From Arenimonas sp. (lineage in GTDB: Bacteria; Pseudomonadota; Gammaproteobacteria; Xanthomonadales; Xanthomonadaceae), in assembly GCF_022842045.1 (NCBI RefSeq), contig NZ_JALHQI010000013.1, positions 1 through 54,630 on the forward strand: a stretch of DNA of 54,630 nt. Reading direction: 5' to 3'. The position numbers and the translations under genes were made by a program. This document shows, piece by piece, positions 45,530 through 53,692 of the stretch. Within the stretch, counting starts at the first letter, position 1. Each line of letters begins with the position of its first letter. The notes under the pieces are model-generated. The model saw nothing but the letters and a program-made list of their open reading frames with translations, ran no database searches and was not told the origin of the DNA.

Positions 45530-46108
45530 TCAGCGCACCACGGCGTATTCGCGCGCGTCCTCGCGCCACTTCGGCGTCGCGGCGATCGTGGGCAGCACGT
45601 CTTCCACGCGGTCCACCAGCGACCACATGGCCTGGTGCTCGGGGTTCATGAACTTCTGCGCGATCACCTGCTGCATGAACGCCTGCAGCGGCGCGTAGAA
45701 CCCATTCGTGTTCAGCAGCAGGATCGGGCTGAAGTAGATGCCCAGCCGCTTGAGCGTGATCGCCTCGAACAGTTCCTCGAGCGTGCCGCAGCCACCGGGC
45801 AGCGCCACCACGGCGTCCGAACCGGTGAGCAGCTTGTGCTTGCGTTCGCGCATGTCCTCGACCAGTTCGAGGTGGGTCAGGCCCGGGTGGCCCCACTCCA
45901 GGTCGGCCATGAAGCGCGGCAGGATGCCGACCACCTCGCCGCCCTTCGACAGCGCGCCATCGGCCAGCGATCCCATCAGGCCCTGCGAGCCGCCGCCGTA
46001 GACGACGCTGCAGCCGTTCGCGGCCAGGGACTCGCCAAGCCCGCGGGCGGCGGCGTGGTACTCGGGCGCCACCCGGGCGCTGGAAGCGGCGTAAACGCAG
46101 ACGCGCAT
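45530..46108 (-). CDS. LOG-family cytokinin-type phosphoribohydrolase (TIGR00730)
   Basis: A 192-residue Rossmann-fold protein of the LOG family, which releases adenine-type bases from nucleoside 5'-monophosphates. Motifs are VYAASSARVAPEY, VVYGGGSQGLMG, the R-x-x-K in MRERKHKL, and the signature P-G-G-C-G-T-L-E-E-L with the catalytic glutamate. The start is the ATG after a GGAA site; an upstream in-frame extension is rejected because the protein's first strand begins right at this ATG. It ends 4 bases from the convergent TfoX-domain gene. Confidence 0.93.
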   Translation of the reverse strand: MRVCVYAASSARVAPEYHAAARGLGESLAANGCSVVYGGGSQGLMGSLADGALSKGGEVVGILPRFMADLEWGHPGLTHLELVEDMRERKHKLLTGSDAVVALPGGCGTLEELFEAITLKRLGIYFSPILLLNTNGFYAPLQAFMQQVIAQKFMNPEHQAMWSLVDRVEDVLPTIAATPKWREDAREYAVVR

Positions 46109-46265
46109 GGTGCTTTCCTGTTCCTGTCGGACGGGCGGCGCGCTCGCTGCGCCGCGGGTCCCTAGTTTAAGCCCAGCCGCCTGACCTTCGCGCCGCCGTG
46201 CCGGCGCCGTCGTAGACTGGCGCCAGGCGCAGCACCGCCGCGCCGCCCCGCCCAGCCGAGACCGC

Positions 46266-48644
46266 ATGGCCGCCGTTCCCACCGAAGATGACGAGGGCAT
46301 GCTGGCGGAGCTGGCCGCCGCGCTGGTCCGCGACTGCCGCAGCCTGCAGATCCTGGGATGGCCCGAGGAATTGCTGGAACGCTGCCTTGACTCGGTCGAC
46401 CAGCTCGCCGACGAGGCCGCACGTCGCCGCTTCCCCGAGATCCGGCAGGGCTCGCTGGACCTCTACGCCTACCTGGTCGGCGTCGTCGAGCGGCAGCCCA
46501 CGCTGGCGTCGCGCGGCGGTGATTTCCCGCCGCTGGTCGAACGCCTGGCCGAAGCCGTGTCGCGCGACCTGGCGACCGGCGCCCGGTCCCTGGCCTGCAT
46601 CGACCTGCTGTCCCCGCGCGAACAGTTCCCGCCGGCATTGACCGCGGCATTCGAGCAGGCGGGCTACCTGCTGCGCCGGTTCACCGATGCGTCGCAGTTG
46701 GAGGAAGCCTCGCGATTGACGCCCGCGGCCGCCCTGTTCGTGGAGGCATCGCTGCTGCGCGACGCCTGCGCCGTGCTCGATGGCCTCTCGGCCCAGGTCC
46801 CCGCCAGCGGCAACACGGTGGTCGTGGCCATCGGCGGCGACAGCGCCAGCGACCGCCTCGACCTGCTGCTGCAGGGCGCCACCCTGCACGCCCGGCGGCT
46901 GGTCGAGGAAGGCCTGGCCAGCCGGGTGCTGGAGCTGCTGCAGCATTCGCGCGACCAGCCGTACCGGGTGCTGGTGGTGGACGACGACGCGAACTCACGC
47001 GAGTACCTGCGCCTGGTGCTCGGCCAGGGCGGCATCGAGGTCGAGCTGTGCGCCGACCCGTCGGAGGTGGTCGCGCGGCTGGCGGCGAACCCGCCCGACC
47101 TGCTGCTGCTCGACCTGCACATGCCCGGCACCGATGGCCTAGGCCTCACCCTGCGGCTGCGCCGTCGCCCCGAGCACGCGCTGCTGCCGATCCTGCTGAT
47201 CTCGGGCGAAGAGCGCGAGCAAGTGCGGTCGCAGGCCATCCAGTCCGGCGCCGACGACTTCCTGAGCAAGCCGGTGCGCCCGCGGGTGCTGCTGGCCGAG
47301 GTGCGCAGCCGCATCAAGCGCGCCCGCCTGGTGCGGCAGCAGTTGCCCGCGGCCTCGCGGGTGTCGCACGAGGCCCTGAGCGGCCAGCTGCGTCGCGGCG
47401 ATTTCCTGAACCAGTTGGCACAGGCAATGCGCGAGCCAGGCGATGGCTGGCTGGCGCTGCTGTCGATCCGGCTCGACCAGGCCGATGGCCTGGGCAAGTC
47501 GCTGGGACAATCGGCGTCGTACGCGCTGGAGCAAGCCATCGCCACGCGGCTCAGCGCCGAGCTGGGGCCGGAAGACGCCTACACGCTGTGGCTGGAGTTC
47601 GGCTTTGGCGTGCTGGCCCGGCGCGATAGCCGCGAGGAACTCCAGGCGCTGGCCACGCGCCTGTGCCAGGCCGTCGCGCGCCGGCCGTTCGAGCAGCCGG
47701 ACGCGCCGCCGCAGGCGCTCACCGTCTCGATCGGTTTGGCGCTGCCGCCGGCCCACGCCGGCGCGAATCCCGACCGCTGGTTCGCGGCGGCGTATGCCGC
47801 CATGTCGATTGCGCACCGGCTGGGCGGCAACCGGCACGACGGCGTGCTGAGCCGCGAGCACGGCGACATGCCCGCCGAGCGGGTGCTGCTGATCCGCGAG
47901 CTGGTGAAGGACGCCGCCCGCGGCGAACACATCGTCAATGAATTCCAGCCGATGCTGCCGCTGCAGGCCGGCGACGTTGGCGCCTATGCCCTGGCCACCA
48001 AGCTGCGGGACTACCGCGCGCCGCTGTCGGGCATCGGGCGCCATGAGTACCTGGCCGCCGCGCGCGAGGCCGGCTCGCTGGCGATGATCGAGCGGGCCGG
48101 CTTGTTCAGCGCCTTCGAGGCCATCCAGGCCGAGCGCGAACAGGGCCGGCGCACCTTGCTGCTTGCGCCCGTCGACCTGGGGTCGCTGGAGCATTCCCAG
48201 CTGGCCTGGCTGGCGGCCGAACGCCGGCGGCGGGGCGCGGCGGCGGACTGCCTGGTGCTGGAGGTGGCGGCCAGCGATCTGCTGGCCAAGCCGCACCTGG
48301 TGCCGGTGATGCAGCAGCTCAGGGACCTCGGCCTGCGGCTGGCGATCGGTGATGATTCCGGCGGGCTGTCGCGGGTCGAGCGCCTGCTGCCGATGCCGGC
48401 CGACCTGCTGCGCCTGCCGCAGGCGGCCATCGACGGCGTGCCGCCCCACGCGTTCGCGGCCCTGGTCAAGGAATGGCGCGCCAGCGGCCGCGGCCTGATC
48501 GTGGACTCGGTCCGCAACCTCGACACCGTGCAGGACCTGTGGTCGCTGGGCGTCGACTACCTGCTGGGCGATGCCCTCGCGGCCAGCGGCCCGCGCCTGG
48601 ACTACGACTTCGGGCAGGTCTCGCTGGCCTCCGGCCCGCACTGA
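46266..48644 (+). CDS. Response regulator with degenerate GGDEF and EAL domains
   Basis: A 792-residue protein. After a helical N-terminus (1-100) there is a degenerate receiver-like fold (about 105-220), then a true receiver with D283 in LLLLDLHMPG and KPV at its end. A GGDEF-like domain follows whose signature is replaced by W-L-E-F-G-F near 442-447, and then an EAL-like domain whose motifs are lost: YAL for EAL, GDDSGG for the DDFGTG loop, LPQ for KID, DSVRN for EGVE. NEFQPMLPL (E559) keeps the start of an EAL fold. It cannot hydrolyse or make c-di-GMP and most likely binds it or a protein, like FimX. It is immediately followed by the mobile region. Confidence 0.88.
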   Translation: MAAVPTEDDEGMLAELAAALVRDCRSLQILGWPEELLERCLDSVDQLADEAARRRFPEIRQGSLDLYAYLVGVVERQPTLASRGGDFPPLVERLAEAVSRDLATGARSLACIDLLSPREQFPPALTAAFEQAGYLLRRFTDASQLEEASRLTPAAALFVEASLLRDACAVLDGLSAQVPASGNTVVVAIGGDSASDRLDLLLQGATLHARRLVEEGLASRVLELLQHSRDQPYRVLVVDDDANSREYLRLVLGQGGIEVELCADPSEVVARLAANPPDLLLLDLHMPGTDGLGLTLRLRRRPEHALLPILLISGEEREQVRSQAIQSGADDFLSKPVRPRVLLAEVRSRIKRARLVRQQLPAASRVSHEALSGQLRRGDFLNQLAQAMREPGDGWLALLSIRLDQADGLGKSLGQSASYALEQAIATRLSAELGPEDAYTLWLEFGFGVLARRDSREELQALATRLCQAVARRPFEQPDAPPQALTVSIGLALPPAHAGANPDRWFAAAYAAMSIAHRLGGNRHDGVLSREHGDMPAERVLLIRELVKDAARGEHIVNEFQPMLPLQAGDVGAYALATKLRDYRAPLSGIGRHEYLAAAREAGSLAMIERAGLFSAFEAIQAEREQGRRTLLLAPVDLGSLEHSQLAWLAAERRRRGAAADCLVLEVAASDLLAKPHLVPVMQQLRDLGLRLAIGDDSGGLSRVERLLPMPADLLRLPQAAIDGVPPHAFAALVKEWRASGRGLIVDSVRNLDTVQDLWSLGVDYLLGDALAASGPRLDYDFGQVSLASGPH

Positions 48645-48657
48645 GCCCCCCGGCCAG

Positions 48658-48896
48658 TGTGGGAGGGACTTATGGTTCGATCTAATAAATCGTCCAACCG
48701 GACATCGCAGAAACACAGGGTTCCCGCGTACCAGCAAGACGATTGATCCAGAAAAGTTGATCCAACAGACCCATTTCATGCCCCCATGTAGCTGACCGCC
48801 AGAACAATACTTGTTCCAACGGTTTTTGTTCGCCAGACACGCCGTCCATGTGCGCCGATGTGGTGTACTTGTCAGCCGCCCTGAGGGGACGGTGCC
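48658..48896. mobile_element. Putative terminal region of a Tn7-like element
   Basis: This 239-base stretch begins with TGTGGGAGGGACTTA 13 bases after the preceding stop codon. Inside it are repeats of the form TTG[A/T]TCCA: 48743-48750, 48757-48764 and, as TTGTTCCAAC, 48811-48820; the second and third extend to TTGxTCCAACxG. There is also a perfect GAACAA-3-TTGTTC inverted repeat at 48802-48816. A TGT terminus with internal repeats is what a transposon end of this class looks like, but a truncated REP repeat (GTGGGAGGGACTT is REP-like) is a real alternative. GAGGGG lies before the next start codon. Confidence 0.4.
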
Positions 48897-50378
48897 ATGT
48901 TCGGCATTCTACCCGCTCTGCATGAAAACCAAACACTCTACAGTTGGTGCGGTCTCACGCACGCACTGAACGGTGCTGTCTGCGCCCGAACGACGAGCAC
49001 TCGCTTGTTCGGGGCGCCATATGCAGCCCTGTGCCATGACTTTCCATCGCGCCTGAACTTGCTGGAACGCTCGACCCGAGGCGTCTTGGGTAGCACCCGC
49101 GACATCGCCCTCCGAAACACGCTGCTGGGCTACTACCTGGCGATCGTCCGCCGATCTCGGGCGGAGCAAATCATCGGGTTGCTCCGAACCGGGACCATCC
49201 GCCACCTCAAAATGCTGCTGGGTATCACGGCAAGCCGGGTTGGCGGACACCACCCCTTGAAAGGCTGCGAAAGATGCTGCGCGGACGACGAAGCGAGCCG
49301 GGGCTGGGCCTACTGGCACGTCGAACACCAATTGCCGTCGGTCCTCGTCTGCTTGAAGCACCGCTGCCCGTTGTTTATCGCCTGGGATCCTGTCACCCCG
49401 GTCCATCGGCGTCACTGGCTGCTGCCGCGGCTCGAACACCGCTACATGCGAGCCGAAATTCCGGTACCAAGCGACGCTTCCATGGAGCGCCTGCTTCGTC
49501 TGGCGGCTGACTCGGCGCGACTGATGACGCTTCCGCCCGCTTCGCTGGAACCGGAGCAGTTGACGCGCGGCTATCAGCGTCTCCTGCAGAATGCAGGTCT
49601 GGCTACAAGGAACGGAAACCTACGCACTGCCCGTATAGTGGCCCTAGTCAGAGACCGCTATCGGGGTCTCGATGATCTGCCCGGCCTGGCCCCGCTTAAG
49701 GCGATTGACGATCAGTGGCCCGGACTGGCGGCCTCGCTGTCACGTCGCAGTGCTCGCCCAGGCCATCCCTTGAAGCATCTGCTGCTCATCGCCGCAATCT
49801 CCGATTCGTGGGACCAGTTTTTCGAGGCATGCATGCCTGCGGCACCCGTACGGGAAATCGCTGCACCGACCGTCGCCCAGGCAGTGACTGCCGCGAACCG
49901 CCTCGATCGATTCAAAGAACTTGTGACCGTCCATGGGAAGTCCTTGGCCGCCGCCTCCCACGCTCTGGGAGTGTCACGGACCACCGGAACCCTTTGGGCC
50001 AAAAAACTCAAGATCGCCTACACCTCGCGCGGTCGGCCGGTCGCAGAACGAAAGGCCGCGAAGATACGGCGCCAACTGAAAAAGGGCGATTCGATATCCC
50101 ACATCGCCACCACCGCCGGCGTGTCCATGACCACGATCTATCGAATCGTGGGGACCGATCCGGAAATCTCGGAGCGACGCAGGGCGGATGCGTTTTCTCG
50201 CCAGAGAGAAATCGCGCGGCGCACCTTTGCTGCACTCTGTCGCACGCAGTCCGATCAGTCCCTGAAAAGTATCCGTTCAAGGCCCGGGAACTCCTATGCT
50301 TGGCTCTATCGCAACGATCATCAATGGCTGGCGAGCCAGCTTGCGGAACAAGGGCGCGTATCAAGCCGTAGTCGCTAG
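48897..50378 (+). CDS. tnsD: TnsD-like target-selection protein (TniQ family)
   Basis: A 493-residue TnsD/TniQ protein. The N-terminal TniQ domain begins LPALHENQTLYSWCGL and holds the zinc site C124-x2-C127 ... C152-x2-H155. A TnsD-type C-terminal half follows, with two helix-turn-helix-like segments (SLAAASHALGVSRTTGTLW and SISHIATTAGVSMTTIYRI) and the characteristic NSYAWLYRNDHQWL near the end. In Tn7 and relatives TnsD binds a fixed chromosomal site and recruits the TnsC ATPase. No tnsA, tnsB or tnsC precedes it; the gene is nearly adjacent to the putative element end. The G+C content is lower than that of the flanks. Confidence 0.88.
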   Translation: MFGILPALHENQTLYSWCGLTHALNGAVCARTTSTRLFGAPYAALCHDFPSRLNLLERSTRGVLGSTRDIALRNTLLGYYLAIVRRSRAEQIIGLLRTGTIRHLKMLLGITASRVGGHHPLKGCERCCADDEASRGWAYWHVEHQLPSVLVCLKHRCPLFIAWDPVTPVHRRHWLLPRLEHRYMRAEIPVPSDASMERLLRLAADSARLMTLPPASLEPEQLTRGYQRLLQNAGLATRNGNLRTARIVALVRDRYRGLDDLPGLAPLKAIDDQWPGLAASLSRRSARPGHPLKHLLLIAAISDSWDQFFEACMPAAPVREIAAPTVAQAVTAANRLDRFKELVTVHGKSLAAASHALGVSRTTGTLWAKKLKIAYTSRGRPVAERKAAKIRRQLKKGDSISHIATTAGVSMTTIYRIVGTDPEISERRRADAFSRQREIARRTFAALCRTQSDQSLKSIRSRPGNSYAWLYRNDHQWLASQLAEQGRVSSRSR

Positions 50379-50391
50379 CGGAGTCGAATGA

Positions 50392-51630
50392 GTGTCTGGA
50401 ACTTCACTTGGCTACGTGCCCCATTTACCTCCCGGCACATTGATATTCAGCGCGATCGCCTGGCGACACCTGCTGAATGGCGGCAATAGCTGTGCGAAGT
50501 CGGTCGAAGAAGTGTACGGACACATTGGCGGCGGGAAAAGAAACCTGTTCGGAGAGCGGGTGCGCTTTGCCGCGAGGGCGCTGTTCGGCCAGTCCGTATC
50601 GCCAGAGGAAGTGCTGCGGCGCCACACCCTATTCGGGATTTACTCGCGAGCATTGCCGCCGCAAGCCGCTGAGTCGTGGGCCGCGGCCCTCGTCGATGAG
50701 GGAAGGAAGAATTCGGCGCATACGCCGCTACTGGTTTCAGTTTCTTCGAAGGGATTTCGGTTCTCCACCGCCGATCTCAGGTCCTGCAAGACCTGTCTCA
50801 TGCATGACCTTGAGGAGCTTGGTTTTCCCACTTGGCGCATCCACCATGTGCTGCCTCCACTTCACCACTGTCCCTTTCACGGCGATGCACTGGCAATCGA
50901 GATTAAAGGCAACATCGGCGGAAGAATGTGGCAGTTGAAGCTGCCTACAGGAGTTGCAATTGAGAAATCCAGTCTGCGCTTCGAAGCTGCGTCGAACGGT
51001 TACGTTGCGTATATGCGTAGTTGGATAGACCTGTTCGAAGGCAATCTGCCGATGATTGCAGCCGATGCCTGGGCGCACTGCATGGATCTTGTGGCAGCGC
51101 ACATGGGGTCTGTGGACAACGCCGTTCGTGAACTTTCGAAGCAGTTGACTCAATCCTGGAATTCGCCCGCGGATCGACTTCCCGACATCCTGGGAATCCA
51201 CGTGCAGCGTGATTTCCTGAGGAGCGAGTTGGAGCATCGTACGGCGCCGGGTCGAGTGGCCCAGAAACTGGTCATCCTGACGGCCTGCGATTCCCTTGGG
51301 ATACTTCCCGCCAGGGGAGGCTTCCCCGAGCAGCTGAGCATGCCTCTGCTGTCCAACGGAAACGTGAATCCACTTCGAGCCAGAGAGAAACTCCTCCGCG
51401 GCTCGCTACTTGCCAGCGGCTTTCCGCTCGCCATGGTGCCGGGCTTGGCAGCCGGCGATACGGCGTTTGCTATCGGCAAGCGCACGGGCGTTCATCGGCA
51501 CCAAGTGCAACGTGCCATAGCCGGCCTTCCGACAGTTGCTCTGGAGGAGCTGAGTGATCATGGATCATGGGAAGCCGATTCGTGGCTAGCGAAGGAGTTG
51601 CTCAGGCGGCGCGAGGCGAAGACCAACTGA
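50392..51630 (+). CDS. tniQ: Second TniQ-family protein
   Basis: A 412-residue TniQ-like protein starting with GTG 13 bases after the tnsD-like stop. The zinc site C132-x2-C135 ... C160-x2-H163 has exactly the same spacing as in its neighbour, in the same position after a variable helical region. The C-terminal half is different and lacks the YAWLYRND end; it has one possible helix-turn-helix (AIGKRTGVHRHQVQRAI). Some Tn7-like elements, such as the comM-targeting Tn6022 group, carry two TniQ-type proteins. Composition is clearly less GC-rich than the core genome (two 60-base rows at 50941 and 51001 hold 32 and 28 G+C). Confidence 0.8.
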   Translation: MSGTSLGYVPHLPPGTLIFSAIAWRHLLNGGNSCAKSVEEVYGHIGGGKRNLFGERVRFAARALFGQSVSPEEVLRRHTLFGIYSRALPPQAAESWAAALVDEGRKNSAHTPLLVSVSSKGFRFSTADLRSCKTCLMHDLEELGFPTWRIHHVLPPLHHCPFHGDALAIEIKGNIGGRMWQLKLPTGVAIEKSSLRFEAASNGYVAYMRSWIDLFEGNLPMIAADAWAHCMDLVAAHMGSVDNAVRELSKQLTQSWNSPADRLPDILGIHVQRDFLRSELEHRTAPGRVAQKLVILTACDSLGILPARGGFPEQLSMPLLSNGNVNPLRAREKLLRGSLLASGFPLAMVPGLAAGDTAFAIGKRTGVHRHQVQRAIAGLPTVALEELSDHGSWEADSWLAKELLRRREAKTN

Positions 51631-51706
51631 CTGCATCTTCTGCCCGCTCGCCGCAGCACGTGCGGCTATCGGCCAGGAGCGGACGTAGCGGACCGCCAGG
51701 GTGCGT

Positions 51707-52171
51707 CTAGTCAGAAGTGCTGGGCATGCCACTTCGAACTGCTCCATGAACATTCTCACGTCTCTTTGAAGCAGTTCGTGGCCCGCTCTGTTGCAGCGTC
51801 TCCAAAATCGCGCAAGCTGCGCGGCGCCCGCCGGCGCAGCCGGCAATAGTACGCTCCAACTCCCGGGCAACTTGCCGCAACTCTTTCAGCCTCGCTTGGA
51901 TCTCGGCCAGGTGGTGGCGCGCCAAGGCGTCGACCTGTTCGCAGGACAGCTCCGGGTCCTCAGTCAGACGCAGCAGGCTGCGGATTTCGTCGAGACTGAA
52001 CCCCAGGTCCCGGCCACGCGTGATGAACCGGATCCGGTCAACATCCTGGTTCCTGTAGGCCCGATATCCGCTCCGGGTGCGCGTAGGGTGCGGCAGCAGA
52101 CCGATACGCTCGTAGTACCGAATCGTTTCCAGGTGGCAGCCGCTGGCGGCCGCGACCTCCCCGATCTTCAT
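51707..52171 (-). CDS. MerR-family heavy-metal regulator (ZntR/CadR/PbrR type)
   Basis: A 154-residue MerR regulator. The winged helix is KIGEVAAASGCHLETIRYYERIGLL with SGYRAYR, and the long dimer helix contains LSCEQVDALARHHL. Metal ligands by position are C77 and the C112-x7-C120 loop. A cysteine at 77, rather than the serine of CueR, points to a divalent ion such as Zn, Cd or Pb. The last 24 residues are a non-conserved tail that may be altered by rearrangement. It is divergent from the transporter gene and should activate it by untwisting the long-spacer promoter between them. Confidence 0.92.
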   Translation of the reverse strand: MKIGEVAAASGCHLETIRYYERIGLLPHPTRTRSGYRAYRNQDVDRIRFITRGRDLGFSLDEIRSLLRLTEDPELSCEQVDALARHHLAEIQARLKELRQVARELERTIAGCAGGRRAACAILETLQQSGPRTASKRRENVHGAVRSGMPSTSD

Positions 52172-52189
52172 GACGGACCTCCAAAGGGC

Positions 52190-52220
52190 TTGACCCCGTA
52201 GCGACTACAGGGTTTAGGGT
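52190..52220 (+). promoter_or_regulatory. MerR-type promoter with 19-base spacer and operator dyad
   Basis: -35 TTGACC (52190-52195) and -10 TAGGGT (52215-52220) are 19 bases apart, the over-long spacing typical of MerR-family promoters. The spacer contains the dyad ACCCCGTAG-3-CTACAGGGT (52193-52213, one mismatch), the expected binding site for the regulator. It drives the transporter operon and probably also autoregulates merR. Confidence 0.92.
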
Positions 52221-52244
52221 AGCGCCACTTAGTGAGGAAACACC

Positions 52245-52895
52245 ATGTCCGGATGCCACTGTGATGACACAGCCACGAACCTGAGCCGGGCCCAAGACGC
52301 CGCAAGGCGCCGGGTGCTTTGGACGGTGCTGACCATCAATACCGCCCTCTTCGTGGGTGAGTTCACGGCGGGCTGGTGGGCGGATTCGAGCGCATTGCAG
52401 GCCGATTCCCTCGACGCCTTGGGTGACGCCGGTATCTACGCCCTGAGCCTGGCGGTGGTGGGCGGTAGCCTGCGGCAGCGCAATGGCGCCGCCGTGCTCA
52501 AAGGCTTGCTGCAGGGCGCGTTCGGGCTGCTGGTGCTCGCCGAGGTAGTGCGTAGGGTCGTGGCAGGGGCCGAGCCGCTGGCCCCCCTGATGGCCGCAGT
52601 GGCGGCGATCGCCCTGCTGGCCAACCTGGCTTGCTTCATGCTGCTGATGCGCCACCGGGGCGATGACTTGAACATGCGATCGGTGTGGCTGTGTTCGCGC
52701 AACGACGTCGCGAGCAATGCGGGCGTGATCCTGGCCGCGGGCGCGGTGGCGCTGACGGGAAGCGTCTGGCCGGATGCCGTCGTCGGCGCGCTGGTCGCTC
52801 TGCTGTTTCTGCACACGTCCTGGCAGGTGCTGCGCGAGGCTTGGCCTGGCTGGCGCCACGCAGTCGTGCACGACTTGGGGAAAGTGAAACCATGA
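52245..52895 (+). CDS. Short CDF-type cation efflux transporter
   Basis: A 216-residue cation-diffusion-facilitator protein with six predicted membrane helices and no C-terminal cytoplasmic domain, so it is shorter than the usual 300. The metal site in TM2 is D57-x3-D61 (ADSLDALGD), as in YiiP. In TM5 it is C150-x3-D154 (CSRND), where YiiP has His-x3-Asp. A small Cys/His cluster lies at the N-terminus (SGCHCDD). It should export a divalent metal such as Zn or Cd from the cytoplasm by proton exchange. It is first in an operon under the MerR promoter; GAGG precedes the ATG. Confidence 0.85.
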   Translation: MSGCHCDDTATNLSRAQDAARRRVLWTVLTINTALFVGEFTAGWWADSSALQADSLDALGDAGIYALSLAVVGGSLRQRNGAAVLKGLLQGAFGLLVLAEVVRRVVAGAEPLAPLMAAVAAIALLANLACFMLLMRHRGDDLNMRSVWLCSRNDVASNAGVILAAGAVALTGSVWPDAVVGALVALLFLHTSWQVLREAWPGWRHAVVHDLGKVKP

Positions 52896-53236
52896 ATCGT
52901 CTTGCCGCTGCGTTTTCCCACGAATGGACGCTCGCCCAGGCTGCCCGCCGTGCTGGCGACTTCAACCAAGCCTTCCGCCACCTTGAGCGCGCCCACATCC
53001 TCGGCCAAAGACACACCTGGCGGCACGTGAAGACCCATCTGGGCATGCTGCAGGTCGGGTGGCAGCGCCAGGACGGCCGGGAGATCGTCGGACAGCTGAC
53101 GCGCATCGTCGCGGCGGCGCTCTTCTCGCGGATCTGGGTGCCGCTCGGCAACACCGGCGGGGCCAACGTGCGTGCGACCCAGCCGATGCCGGTGCCCCCG
53201 GAATTGCAGGCCATTCTCGATGAACAGGACGCCTGA
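52892..53236 (+). CDS. DUF3703-domain protein
   Basis: A 114-residue soluble protein of the DUF3703 family, whose members sit in CadR/CDF heavy-metal clusters. Recognisable parts are AFRHLERAHILGQRHTWRHVKTHLGML, with several histidines that could bind metal, and the closing PVPPELQAILDEQ. The function is unknown. The ATG overlaps the transporter stop (ATGA), so both are made together. Confidence 0.82.
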   Translation: MNRLAAAFSHEWTLAQAARRAGDFNQAFRHLERAHILGQRHTWRHVKTHLGMLQVGWQRQDGREIVGQLTRIVAAALFSRIWVPLGNTGGANVRATQPMPVPPELQAILDEQDA

Positions 53237-53639
53237 AATTGTGTCCGCTCAACCAAACCCGATATCCTCCGGCTCGATGACGTCGCCCCTGCGCTCCCTG
53301 CTTCGCGCCCTGAAGGTCCTTTTCCTGGCCCTGACGGTGCTGTGCGTGCTGGTGCAGCCCGTGCTGGCGGCGGCTCACGAGCTGCATGAAGCCGAGCACG
53401 CGCTTGCCGATGTCACCGGCGGCGCCCAGGCACTGGCCGTGGAAGCGAATTCGCCGGAGCCGGGCTCCCTTGATGGCCTGCTGCATGCCTTTGATTGCTG
53501 CCTGCATGCTACCGGCCTGCCTACGCCGGTCCTGGACTGGACCGCGCAACGCCTCGGGGCCGCTCCGCCCCGGCTGAGCCTGCCCCTTCACGCCCCCTCG
53601 CCCCTGTCCCGGTTCCTGCGGCCTCCGATCGCGGCCTGA
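53220..53639 (+). CDS. Small exported CzcI-like protein of the metal operon
   Basis: A 139-residue protein with a signal peptide (hydrophobic VLFLALTVLCVLVQP, cleavage near VLAAA) and a His-containing start of the mature part (HELHEAEHALAD). FDCCLHATG adds a vicinal Cys pair. Small periplasmic proteins of this kind (CzcI-like) lie between transporter and czcC in Czc-type operons; that is an analogy, not a clear homology. The ATG at 53220 overlaps DUF3703; the ATG at 53277 gives a cleaner signal peptide and may be the true start. Confidence 0.6.
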   Translation: MNRTPEIVSAQPNPISSGSMTSPLRSLLRALKVLFLALTVLCVLVQPVLAAAHELHEAEHALADVTGGAQALAVEANSPEPGSLDGLLHAFDCCLHATGLPTPVLDWTAQRLGAAPPRLSLPLHAPSPLSRFLRPPIAA

Positions 53640-53692
53640 CGTCCACACGTCCTCGGGGCCAAGCCCCGTCTGCCCGTTTCCGGAGAATTCCC

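Noticed and set aside
48682..48936. A short minus-strand open frame at the start of the TniQ region
   Set aside because: It overlaps the tnsD-like start, has no ribosome site or motif, and covers the repeat-bearing end region.
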